IMG/VR virus record: IMGVR_UViG_3300022745_000132
Span: 1-26,490 of that record
Strand: one strand, 5' to 3'
DNA length: 26,490 bases
From: a virus
Both the position numbers and the translations under genes were made by a program. Within the stretch, counting starts at the first letter, position 1; every line of letters begins with the position of its first letter. Below the pieces are notes generated by a model, which was not told the origin of the DNA, made no database searches, and worked only from the letters and a program-made list of their open reading frames with translations. This document shows positions 1 to 6,308 of this stretch, piece after piece.

Positions 1-105
1 GTCGATGTACTTACCTTGGCCAAAATATCGAGGCACCGTGACCTGAGCCTGCTGTCAAACACGTATTACCGGGCTACCGCTGAGCAGATCGCGGCGAAGA
101 TTTAG
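1..105 (+). CDS. int: Tyrosine recombinase (integrase), C-terminal end only
   Basis: The frame is open from base 1 and encodes 34 residues before TAG at 103-105, so the 5' part lies outside the window. The peptide contains LAKISRHRDLSLL followed by SNTYYRATAEQIAAKI. This fits the end of phage tyrosine recombinases: a conserved His of the catalytic box (the usual SGH context reads SRH here) and the Tyr nucleophile in the NTYY segment. Such enzymes insert and excise the phage at an attachment site. It is the only confident plus-strand gene and converges with the DUF1353 gene, their last four bases being shared. It suggests a temperate phage or a prophage edge. Whether it belongs to this phage or to a neighbouring element cannot be told from 34 residues. 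Confidence 0.82.
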   Translation, partial: VDVLTLAKISRHRDLSLLSNTYYRATAEQIAAKI

Positions 106-461
106 GCCCAATGGCTAGAACCACCCAGCCGAACACCTAACCACATACACCACGCCCTCCACCGGGAAACGCCTGATGCAATACCAGCCTCTCTAAGCAC
201 GGAGTCAGCGGTTGCGCGGTCTACTGGGTGCGGGTCTGCTGAGTAAATGAAATCATGAATGACTGCCGCCTGATGTGATGTATCTCCAAACGCATCAAAT
301 ACGAACGGAATTCTTGGCACGCTTGCAAAGTCAGTGACAAAACCAGGAGGCACGCTGAACGTGCGCCCAGCCACATCAGATTGATAAATCAGCGGGTCAG
401 TCAGTTGCCAAGTAGAGTCATCGAGCGCCTGCACCTTGAGGGGGGTTAGGAACTGACTCAT
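102..461 (-). CDS. DUF1353 family protein
   Basis: A 119-residue protein. The open frame extends upstream, but the ATG at 461 is chosen because it overlaps the stop of the lipoprotein gene as ATGA and because the residues before it are a shadow of that gene. It has the family pattern: VPPGFVTDFASVPR at residues 38-51, then a histidine-containing segment AAVIHDFIYS and a conserved RATADSVLREAG helix. DUF1353 proteins are frequent in phage late regions near lysis genes; no biochemical role is established. A hydrophobic/aromatic stretch near the C-terminus (RAWCMWLGVRLGG) may touch a membrane. It is the last gene of the late operon and runs 4 bases into the convergent integrase gene. Confidence 0.85.
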   Translation of the reverse strand: MSQFLTPLKVQALDDSTWQLTDPLIYQSDVAGRTFSVPPGFVTDFASVPRIPFVFDAFGDTSHQAAVIHDFIYSADPHPVDRATADSVLREAGIASGVSRWRAWCMWLGVRLGGSSHWA

Positions 462-727
462 GGTGCAGAAGCGGCTTTCGTTGGCGCAGCGGCAACAGGT
501 ACAACCGGCACAGACTGCGCTGGGTTGCAAACCCTGTCCCACGCCGCAGCGCGCTCGGGTGTTGCGCCGTAGCGCTTCTGCCAGGTGCTGATAGGGATAA
601 GCTTGCAAATCATCAGTTCTGCACCATCAAGCTCAGAGTCGAGCAGCGTTGAAGCAATCTTCATTTCCGTGCTGGTGATGGTCGAACAGCCAGCAAGTAA
701 GGCCAGCAGGAGAATAGATAAGCGCAT
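458..727 (-). CDS. Small lipoprotein of the lysis region
   Basis: An 89-residue protein whose N-terminus is a clear lipoprotein signal: MRLSILLLALLAGCS, with lipobox LAGC and lipidated Cys at residue 14. The mature part is about 75 residues, contains Cys36-type and Cys65-type cysteines, and ends in an Ala/Pro/Val-rich tail. The frame is open far upstream, but that extension is antisense-like low-complexity shadow of the endolysin gene; the ATG at 727 starts the signal peptide 8 bases after the endolysin stop. Its position after the endolysin is where an outer-membrane spanin would sit, but it is not the short proline-rich Rz1 type and has no C-terminal transmembrane segment of a unimolecular spanin. 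Function is therefore open. Confidence 0.82.
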   Translation of the reverse strand: MRLSILLLALLAGCSTITSTEMKIASTLLDSELDGAELMICKLIPISTWQKRYGATPERAAAWDRVCNPAQSVPVVPVAAAPTKAASAP

Positions 728-734
728 AGATACC

Positions 735-1226
735 TCAAGGGTTGGCAAGCGTGCCGCCTGCTTTGACATAAGCTGCAATGAGTTCAGGCATGTGGCGTTG
801 ACCTTGGCCTTCGTAGCCAGTGCCTGGAAGTGATGCCCACAACGGAGAGACTGAGCCAATCGCGGTTGTGATGTGCCCACGGTCGATAGCGTCAAGCGCG
901 CCGCGCTCTTTGATCTGCTGGATGGCAATGGCGTCCTGAGATGGCGCGGTGAAGTCGCGCAGGCCCAACAGCTTGCTGTAGGCCTGCCAGTAGCGCAGCA
1001 ACAGTTGGTAGCGGCCACTGGCCGAGCTGCACAGGCCACGCGCATTGATCCGCTTTGGCGGGCGCCCATTCGCAAATGGGTGGCTGGTGAAGCTGGTGAA
1101 GACTTCGGGCCGGCCATCCATGCCGGTGACAATCACGTCATAGCCGCTGCAGACCGTTGCCGGGCTGGTGCTGGTGCCCTCAGACCAGGCAAGCATGGAT
1201 AGAAAGGCCTGGCGATTCATGGTCAT
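735..1226 (-). CDS. Endolysin, lambda R-like lytic transglycosylase (GH104)
   Basis: A 163-residue protein closely resembling phage lambda R, which cleaves the glycan strand of peptidoglycan. Visible family blocks are FLSMLAWSEGTS (catalytic Glu16, matching lambda Glu19), GYDVIV, SGRYQLLLRYWQAY from residue 70, SQDAIAIQQIKERGALDAIDRG, and WASLPGTGYEGQ. The start at 1226 (MTMNRQ) overlaps the TGA of the upstream DUF6527-like gene as ATGA; an in-frame upstream start adds six residues but is less likely. There is no signal peptide or SAR segment, so release from the cytoplasm should need a holin, consistent with the small membrane proteins upstream in the operon. An insert with GRPPKRINARGLCSS replaces the shorter lambda loop. 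Confidence 0.93.
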   Translation of the reverse strand: MTMNRQAFLSMLAWSEGTSTSPATVCSGYDVIVTGMDGRPEVFTSFTSHPFANGRPPKRINARGLCSSASGRYQLLLRYWQAYSKLLGLRDFTAPSQDAIAIQQIKERGALDAIDRGHITTAIGSVSPLWASLPGTGYEGQGQRHMPELIAAYVKAGGTLANP

Positions 1227-1600
1227 GATTCGCTCCCAGGCCATGGCGGCAGGTCAACGGTCTGGCCAGCCAGGGTGTGCGTGCAGTCGCCCAGGAATTG
1301 GATTTGGCCATTGGTCACGAAGGTGTGGCAGACCATAGGCGCGCTTTCGAACGGCTCGGTGCGCGCCGGGTGCCCTGCTGCGCACCATGCCTCATAGTCG
1401 GCCTCACCCTTGTCCGTAAAGTTGCGGCCAGTCACCAGCACGCTCGGCGTGAAGGTTGGCTTGTCCGGGTTGCCGTTGTAGCCCCAGCGCGGCCCAGGGC
1501 CATCGCCGGTGGCGATCTGGTGCGCCTCTTTGCAGCCAGGGCACCAGAATGCGATGCGCCCGCCTTCGAGACTGCGCAAGAACGGGGACAGCGCGCTCAT
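1223..1600 (-). CDS. DUF6527-like small metal-binding protein
   Basis: A 125-residue protein starting at the ATG at 1600, which overlaps the end of the HNH gene (ATGA). Longer in-frame upstream extension is a shadow of that HNH gene. It shows FWCPGCKEAHQI near residues 18-29 (paired cysteines and a histidine), a Pro/Thr-rich centre (KPTFTPSVLVTG), and CHTFVTNGQIQFLGDCTHTLAG near the C-terminus. The Cys/His arrangement suggests a single bound metal. This pattern matches small phage proteins annotated as DUF6527, often found beside lysis genes. No activity is known and none is claimed. It is translationally coupled to both neighbours. Confidence 0.8.
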   Translation of the reverse strand: MSALSPFLRSLEGGRIAFWCPGCKEAHQIATGDGPGPRWGYNGNPDKPTFTPSVLVTGRNFTDKGEADYEAWCAAGHPARTEPFESAPMVCHTFVTNGQIQFLGDCTHTLAGQTVDLPPWPGSES

Positions 1601-1959
1601 GCCGCAGCCTCCGCCATTGGCCTTGTGGCGATCTTGTGCGCCCACTGGCCGGCGTCGCTCAGCACGTCCACGTTGAACGAGCGATAGTTGCCCAGGTGGC
1701 CAAAGAACAGATGGCAGTTTGCATAGCCACGCGACTCGCACAGCGTCACAAAATTCTTAGGGTCCAACTCAAGCTCGGGGTGCAAGTGGAATGGCCGGAT
1801 GTGATGCACTTCCAACTTTTCGAGCGAGCCGCACACAGCGCATGATGGGTGCAGGTCGAGGTGGGCGCGGCGGGCCGCTGGCCATGCGCCAGAGCGCTTT
1901 GCACTCAGCGGTGCTTTACCCTGAGCAGCATCAATCAATCGCGTGAAGATTTGTGGCAT
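1597..1959 (-). CDS. HNH endonuclease
   Basis: A 120-residue protein. Zinc/HNH residues are in order: C40 and C43 (SCAVCG), then EVHHIRPFH with H52 and H53, N69 in DPKNFVTLCE, C74, C82 and H83 (NCH). This is a compact HNH nuclease of the kind found as a free-standing gene in phages. It lies in the lysis cassette, between the second membrane protein and the DUF6527-like gene, and its stop overlaps the next ATG. Its ATG follows directly on the U-tract of a strong terminator hairpin; the 3' arm GGCGG, 7 bases before ATG, is the only Shine-Dalgarno-like sequence. It may be a free-standing homing gene or a packaging helper; HNH genes that aid packaging usually sit next to terL, which this does not. 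Confidence 0.88.
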   Translation of the reverse strand: MPQIFTRLIDAAQGKAPLSAKRSGAWPAARRAHLDLHPSCAVCGSLEKLEVHHIRPFHLHPELELDPKNFVTLCESRGYANCHLFFGHLGNYRSFNVDVLSDAGQWAHKIATRPMAEAAA

Positions 1960-1983
1960 AAAAAAACCGCCTCAGAGGGCGGT
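1960..1983 (-). terminator. Intrinsic terminator at end of membrane-protein gene
   Basis: On the minus strand ACCGCC (1983-1978), loop CTCTGA, GGCGGT (1971-1966) is followed by six more T. The stop codon of the 111-residue membrane protein is in the loop and the U-tract abuts the ATG of the HNH gene. It is one of the best-formed terminators in the window. Confidence 0.8.
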
Positions 1984-2307
1984 GTTGTATGAATCGGAGA
2001 AGTCTGCTTTTCTTCGCTTGGGCCTGCATTCAGGCTTCAGGAACTGACGCGGTACGCCATGCCCCCAATGCAGCGAAGTCGTCAACTGAACACTGGTGTA
2101 TCCGGCCAGCATCAGCACCTCAACAAAGTGCGGGTCATATCCCCAAACCAATGGAGCAGCCATGCCCAAGCACGCTGAAGTCCATAGCAGTTGAAACGAC
2201 AGCCGGATTCCTATCAGCACCTCGGAAGTTGACTGCACAGACCGGAAAAACACACAGACAATCAGCGTGAAACAAAGCGCCTCATGCGCAACAAGCAGCC
2301 AGTTCAT
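1972..2307 (-). CDS. Small membrane protein, holin/antiholin candidate
   Basis: A 111-residue protein with a hydrophobic N-terminus (WLLVAHEALCFTLIVCVFF, residues 3-21), a second hydrophobic region around residues 36-55 (LSFQLLWTSACLGMAAPLVW) and a third around 62-75 (VEVLMLAGYTSVQL), then a basic C-terminus with KPECRPKRRKAD. Its ATG overlaps the stop of the upstream membrane-protein gene. Two consecutive small membrane proteins ahead of a lambda R-type endolysin are what a holin/antiholin or accessory holin pair looks like; assignment is by topology and context only. The gene ends inside a terminator hairpin. Confidence 0.68.
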   Translation of the reverse strand: MNWLLVAHEALCFTLIVCVFFRSVQSTSEVLIGIRLSFQLLWTSACLGMAAPLVWGYDPHFVEVLMLAGYTSVQLTTSLHWGHGVPRQFLKPECRPKRRKADFSDSYNTAL

Positions 2308-2678
2308 TTTGCTGTGCCTCCCAGGCGGCGAGACACGGCAGCAACGGCCAACGTAAGCGAAGCAATGACAGGTCGCCAGCCGTTACCAAGCGCACCAATG
2401 GCAAAGGCAACATACCCCGCGCTCTCATCAATGCGCACGCTGTATCTGGTTTGCAGATAGGCGGATACCGCACCAGTCAGCACCACAGCGGTCAAGGTGC
2501 AGCGCAAGAGCAGCCAGCCACCTTGCAGCCACGTGAGCGTTGAATCACTGGATAGCGGCCACTGAGCGCCAGCAAGAGCAGCAAACACGATCAGCGCGTA
2601 TGGGCCAGCCAAAGGCCCAAACAACGCCACGGCAATAACGGCAAGCGAAAAGCTCCCGGTAGTCGTCGGTTCCGCCAT
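2304..2678 (-). CDS. Small membrane protein, putative holin
   Basis: A 124-residue protein with three or four predicted membrane segments: residues 10-36 (SLAVIAVALFGPLAGPYALI and on), 54-75 (WLLLRCTLTAVVLTGAVSA), 88-102 and a final hydrophobic helix near 108-118 before the basic end SRRLGG. I use the ATG at 2678, which shares its A with the stop of the DUF4376 gene (TGATG); a GTG at 2690 is also possible. Topology, size, basic C-terminal tail and position upstream of the endolysin fit a multi-pass phage holin, which would form inner-membrane lesions to release the endolysin. No family motif is decisive. Confidence 0.7.
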   Translation of the reverse strand: MAEPTTTGSFSLAVIAVALFGPLAGPYALIVFAALAGAQWPLSSDSTLTWLQGGWLLLRCTLTAVVLTGAVSAYLQTRYSVRIDESAGYVAFAIGALGNGWRPVIASLTLAVAAVSRRLGGTAK

Positions 2679-3208
2679 CAGATCGCCCACAGGTCAGATT
2701 GCGCACGGCCAGCAAGAAGCATGGCCTCGGTAAGTTCTGCAAGAGTGCAGTCAGGGCGCGTGTTGTCAGCCAAAGTCCAAGGCATCGAAAGGATGTTTGC
2801 CGCCTGCAAGCCGATGATTGCGCGTGCCATGCGCTGCTGGCTTTCCTCGTCACCATCGAATGTCTTGCCGCTGGTGGTCGTCACCTTGATGGCCGCAACT
2901 GCCAGATCACGGCGCACCTTTGCCGCTGCTCGCTCTGCCGCTACCGAATTTGCCTGATTGGCCGCCACGGTATCGGCGTCGAGTGCAACCACTTCCCACT
3001 GCTGCTCCCAGTGGCCCTTGATCGTGTCAGCTGGCGCAATCTCGCGCACTGCATGAGTGATGGGGTCGTAGGTCGGCTGAGGTGCGGGGAACACCCATGC
3101 GTAATCGTCCGGGGGCTGGAAGGGCTCGGCAAACGAGGTGTTGGGGTTAGCCTCACGGATGTCGCGCTCGGACAGGGGATATTGCTTGGTTTCGATTTGG
3201 ATGTACAT
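2678..3208 (-). CDS. DUF4376 domain protein, tail-fibre-associated
   Basis: A 176-residue protein. The N-terminal half (residues 1-70) is a soluble, proline- and aromatic-rich region (YAWVFPAPQPTYDPITH) typical of phage proteins coded just after tail fibres. The C-terminal half (about 85-176) has the DUF4376 pattern: an Ala/Arg-rich helix (AAERAAAKVRRDLAVAA), then the TTTSGKTFDGDEESQQRMARAI block, and a WTLADNT segment. Such proteins are often labelled tail-fibre assembly or tail-tip proteins; direct function is not established. It follows the long tail protein and one small gene, and its stop overlaps the start of the putative holin, coupling tail and lysis genes. Confidence 0.8.
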   Translation of the reverse strand: MYIQIETKQYPLSERDIREANPNTSFAEPFQPPDDYAWVFPAPQPTYDPITHAVREIAPADTIKGHWEQQWEVVALDADTVAANQANSVAAERAAAKVRRDLAVAAIKVTTTSGKTFDGDEESQQRMARAIIGLQAANILSMPWTLADNTRPDCTLAELTEAMLLAGRAQSDLWAI

Positions 3209-3210
3209 GC

Positions 3211-3417
3211 TTATTTCACCGTTTCGTCTTGCTTTATGATGCGCTTGAGCTTGGCGTCAGCTACCAATTCGGCCAAACGCTGGGGGTCTTGCTTGCACTC
3301 CATGAAGGCGTAGCCAAAAAGCTCAAGCTGGTTTTCGTCCAGCGTGTAGAAGTCGAGACCGTCGCAATCGCGTGGCTTTACGCCGTAGTAGATGGCGATA
3401 AATTTGAATAATTTCAT
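3211..3417 (-). CDS. Small hypothetical protein
   Basis: A 68-residue protein starting MKLFKFIAIYYGVKPRD at an ATG 8 bases after the stop of the 651-residue tail protein and ending 2 bases before the DUF4376 gene. It is mildly acidic in the middle (LDFYTLDENQLELFGYAF) and basic at the C-terminus. I recognise no domain. The tight spacing, the full use of the gap and the conserved-looking composition support a real gene of the tail module. It is probably cytoplasmic. Confidence 0.65.
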   Translation of the reverse strand: MKLFKFIAIYYGVKPRDCDGLDFYTLDENQLELFGYAFMECKQDPQRLAELVADAKLKRIIKQDETVK

Positions 3418-3425
3418 GGCGTTAC

Positions 3426-5381
3426 CTAGGAAAAACTCAAGAATATGTAGCTTGCAGAGGTCACGTTGATGTTCGTGGCCGCAAGCTGGTTCACGATGAA
3501 CCCAGACGAATCAGGATCAATCGAGTCATCAGTGGTTACTTCTGCTGCCGTGGTGTTGAGACTCAGGTGAGGATCATTGGCACTAACAATTCCACGTGCC
3601 GTGTCCCAAACATACCAATCACCCGTGCTATCAGTGCGCTTAATGAGGACGAAACGAGCGCCTGTGGAGAACCCGCAGTTGATCGTCTGACTGCTGCCGT
3701 TGCCTGTATAGCTGCCGACCTTGCTCACGCCTGGGAGGGGTGCGAATAGGTATGCGACGTATGTGTTTCCACTAATCGTGGAGTTTGTAGCGTTGCCAGT
3801 ACCAACAGTAAAGCTAGAAACTGTTGGGGATGTGTTGTTCCATATGGCTGAAGATGTAACTGGCGCAATGTCCGAGTTCACGTAAAAAACTTTTGTGTTG
3901 CCAACGTCTTTATGGTAGGTTGCCCAGCTTGTGGTTAGCCCCCTGGCTTTGACAATCACTAGTTCTGGCGTGACGCTAAGAGAGTGAGGAACAACAAGCG
4001 AAGAATTACCATCACTTAAATAGCAAACCACATCAAACACACCCGGAGCGCGGCGGAAGAAGTGGTTGATGTACCCTGCTCCGCCCTGGTTGTAGTACGC
4101 CGTGTTATATGCAGGCGCCGCAAACCTAACGCCATCCATTGAGTCAAGAACTAAATCCGTACTAACAAAGGATGACTCTGCATTAGTTTGGCTTGCACTA
4201 AGCATCGAGGTATTACCCCGTAATCTATCTATAAAAACAGTAGGGTACGAACCAAATGCCCTGTCTCTTAACAAAGCCAAATCCGGCGCAAACCCCACCC
4301 CCGTAACCGTAGCCGCTGCACTAGTCCCAGTCCGCGCAATCGCGTTATAGACCTGCGTCCCCGTAGTCGGCGGCTTGTTGGGGCGGCGGATGGCTAGGTA
4401 GATGTAGGTGTCTCCACTCGACAGGCTGCTGTTTTCTACAGTGAATCCTGTTGCGTTTGGCCGTGCTAACCCGGCTGCAACATTGCTCTCAACGGCTGAG
4501 CTGTCTGACCTAATTTGAGGTTGGTTTCCTGCTGTTGCAGACATCCCACGCATAGAATCCACGATGTACCAGGAATTTGATATGTAAGATGACGTTGCGG
4601 AATTACTTGCTTTTTGCAGAACAAACTGCGGTTCCCAGCCAAGAGTTACTGACGCGCCGCCAGACCCATTGGCAGCAAAACTCCCGCACTGGATAATCCC
4701 GTCTGCGCTGGTGTCGTGGGCGAATAGATAGGCAACGTAGGTGCCACCAGATGCGTTGACGCCGCCGCCACTACTTATCGTAAAGTTAGTAGCTGTCGGG
4801 TCTGTGTTATTGAAAAATAAGCTGGACGTAAATGCAGCATCTGTGCGCTCAAGGTATAAGGCTGCAGTGTTGCCAACCCCACGACTGTAAACAACCCACG
4901 ATGCAGCGGCGTCAGTACGCTTGAATAGAATCATCCCAGGCGCAATCCCCAGCGAGTGCGCGATCTGCCGACCGGGATTTCCATCCCCCGTATAAGTCAC
5001 CACATCAAAAAACTTCGGGGCTTTGCGGAATGTCCAGGAGATGTAGGTTGTTGAAAACGATGAGTTGTTGTAGTCACCAGAACCATCTCCAATCTGATAG
5101 CCGGTACTGAGTGCAGTGAAATTGTTGTAAGTCGTTGATGCGGCTGTACTGGAAGAATCCAGCTTATTGGACAAACCCCGGACGGTATCAACGATGTTAT
5201 GGGTTGGAGTGAAACCACTCGCTCTCCATTTCGTCCAAACCATCCCACCCTTGCCCGCCAGATCAATCCCGTTTGTGATCGTCTGAGTCGAGCCGTTGCC
5301 GGTGTAGGTGTAGGCGCTGAATACGTCATCGACGTACAGCTTCGCCGCCCCGCCAGTGGCGCTCATGAGTGCGTGCATCAT
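3426..5381 (-). CDS. Repeat-built tail fibre / tail protein (DUF7483-like)
   Basis: A 651-residue protein probably forming a distal tail part. It consists of about six beta-rich units of roughly 100 residues. Units open with related strands: AYTYTGNGSTQTI, VVTYTGDGNPGRQI, CGSFAANGSGGASVTL, YNAIARTGTSAAATV, VVCYLSDGNSSLVV and VGSYTGNGSSQTI. Most continue with a PxxVLxKR-like strand (APGMILFKRTD, EPQFVLQKAS, TPELVIVKARG, ARFVLIKRTD) and close with a YVAYLFA or YIFLSFS strand. It starts at 5381 directly after the stop of the short fibre gene, with AAGGTGG 8 bases upstream. Lower G+C and codon use than its neighbours suggest exchange, as is usual for receptor-facing proteins. Binding target is unknown. 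Confidence 0.8.
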   Translation of the reverse strand: MMHALMSATGGAAKLYVDDVFSAYTYTGNGSTQTITNGIDLAGKGGMVWTKWRASGFTPTHNIVDTVRGLSNKLDSSSTAASTTYNNFTALSTGYQIGDGSGDYNNSSFSTTYISWTFRKAPKFFDVVTYTGDGNPGRQIAHSLGIAPGMILFKRTDAAASWVVYSRGVGNTAALYLERTDAAFTSSLFFNNTDPTATNFTISSGGGVNASGGTYVAYLFAHDTSADGIIQCGSFAANGSGGASVTLGWEPQFVLQKASNSATSSYISNSWYIVDSMRGMSATAGNQPQIRSDSSAVESNVAAGLARPNATGFTVENSSLSSGDTYIYLAIRRPNKPPTTGTQVYNAIARTGTSAAATVTGVGFAPDLALLRDRAFGSYPTVFIDRLRGNTSMLSASQTNAESSFVSTDLVLDSMDGVRFAAPAYNTAYYNQGGAGYINHFFRRAPGVFDVVCYLSDGNSSLVVPHSLSVTPELVIVKARGLTTSWATYHKDVGNTKVFYVNSDIAPVTSSAIWNNTSPTVSSFTVGTGNATNSTISGNTYVAYLFAPLPGVSKVGSYTGNGSSQTINCGFSTGARFVLIKRTDSTGDWYVWDTARGIVSANDPHLSLNTTAAEVTTDDSIDPDSSGFIVNQLAATNINVTSASYIFLSFS

Positions 5382-6131
5382 TTAACGAACCACCTTGCCG
5401 TACACGGTCGTGCCCGCGTCACGAGTCCAGAGCAGCACCCAGTCCGTGCCAGAAGATTGCAGCGTCACGCCATTGCTCGAAAACGTAGTGGTAGTGGTGC
5501 CGTCAGCTTTTATCCACGAAATAGTCGGCCAAGTGATCGTCGCGGCACCCAGGTTGATGCCCTCGATCAGCAGTTGGCCGAGGTTGCCCGAACTGGGCCA
5601 GTTGGTAATACTCAGCGTCTGAGCGCCGGTATTCGGTGCCCAGCGTTGATGCGTGCCATTCGTATAGCTCAACGCATTGGTGGTGTTGCTGTTGTAGTAG
5701 GTAACGCCACCCGTTTGCGTGAGAACCCCGGTAACAACACCTGTCATGCCATTGACAGACGCAACAGGCCCGCCAGCGATAGACGCAGCAGACGCAGCCG
5801 CAGCAGCCGCCGATGCGGTCGCGCTACTTGCGGAACCACTTGCAGATGATTGAGAAGTAGATGCAGCGGAAGCACTCGCAGCCGCAGCCGAGGCGCTTGC
5901 CGTAGCCGAAACCGCAGCAGCCGATGCGGTTGCCGCGTCAGCAGATGCCAGCGCATAAGAGGTGTTGATCTGCGTATGCGTCAGCGTGACAGGGCCGGAA
6001 ACGTTGGGGAAGGTCGTTTGAATGACCGTCTTTACCAGCCGGATGTGGTCGTCAACCGTGCTTTTAAGATCACCGCCAGCCGGGTTTGTCAGAACAAGCT
6101 GCGTCGGATAAGATGCTGATTCAAGGCCCAT
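5382..6131 (-). CDS. Short tail fibre / appendage protein
   Basis: A 249-residue protein. Residues 1-50 contain DDHIRLVKTVIQTTFPNVSG, a motif common at the N-terminus of phage fibres that attach to the tail. Residues 60-119 are almost pure Ala/Ser/Thr, a helical shaft of the lambda Stf kind. GPVASVNGMTGVVTGV (121-136) is the hinge typical of fibres, and the C-terminal 110 residues are a beta-rich tip with aromatic strands (HQRWAPNTGAQTLSI, GTDWVLLWTRDAG). The start is clear: AGGAG, six bases, ATG. It lies just downstream of a terminator and immediately upstream of the repeat-built tail protein, which it probably anchors or accompanies. Confidence 0.82.
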   Translation of the reverse strand: MGLESASYPTQLVLTNPAGGDLKSTVDDHIRLVKTVIQTTFPNVSGPVTLTHTQINTSYALASADAATASAAAVSATASASAAAASASAASTSQSSASGSASSATASAAAAAASAASIAGGPVASVNGMTGVVTGVLTQTGGVTYYNSNTTNALSYTNGTHQRWAPNTGAQTLSITNWPSSGNLGQLLIEGINLGAATITWPTISWIKADGTTTTTFSSNGVTLQSSGTDWVLLWTRDAGTTVYGKVVR

Positions 6132-6144
6132 TGGGGTCTCCTAA

Positions 6145-6170
6145 ACGAAAGAAACCCGCTCTAGGCGGGT
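6145..6170 (-). terminator. Intrinsic terminator between ejection and fibre genes
   Basis: Minus strand: ACCCGC (6170-6165), loop CTAGA, GCGGGT (6159-6154), then TTCTTTCG. It separates the internal-protein genes from the tail-fibre genes. The plus-strand hairpin has no T-tract, so it acts on the minus-strand transcript only. Confidence 0.7.
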
Positions 6171-6182
6171 CTGTGGGGTGAT

Positions 6183-6308
6183 ATGGAATTTACCGACTAC
6201 ATGTGGATCAAGTTCGGCCTACTCACGGCAGCAGCCTTTGTATGGGGCCTGCTTGGTGGCGCTACTGGTTCGCAAGGAGAGGGGAAGCGCGATAAGCGCC
6301 CTGACTGA
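6183..6308 (+). CDS. Possible 41-residue single-pass membrane protein on the opposite strand
   Basis: A short open frame, ATG at 6183 and TGA at 6306-6308, in the otherwise empty gap between two minus-strand genes. The product has an acidic/aromatic start (MEFTDYMWIKF), one hydrophobic segment (residues 11-29, GLLTAAAFVWGLLGGATG) and a basic tail (GKRDKRPD), a plausible N-out or N-in single-pass topology. GGGGTGAT stands directly before ATG and resembles the extended Shine-Dalgarno sequence. It overlaps the 3' end of the 538-residue gene by 47 bases. No plus-strand promoter was found, so expression is uncertain. Composition and layout look like real small phage membrane proteins, but chance cannot be excluded. 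Confidence 0.45.
   Translation: MEFTDYMWIKFGLLTAAAFVWGLLGGATGSQGEGKRDKRPD

Noticed and set aside
102-608. Extended 168-residue form of the DUF1353 protein
   Set aside because: Residues before the ATG at 461 overlap the lipoprotein gene and have a Cys/Arg-rich shadow composition.
458-1132. A 224-codon minus-strand frame that includes the lipoprotein
   Set aside because: The part before 727 is a shadow of the endolysin in another frame; a perfect lipoprotein signal starts at 727.
1223-1741. Extended 172-residue form of the DUF6527-like protein
   Set aside because: The extension is a shadow of the HNH gene; the ATG at 1600 overlaps the HNH stop as in the rest of the operon.
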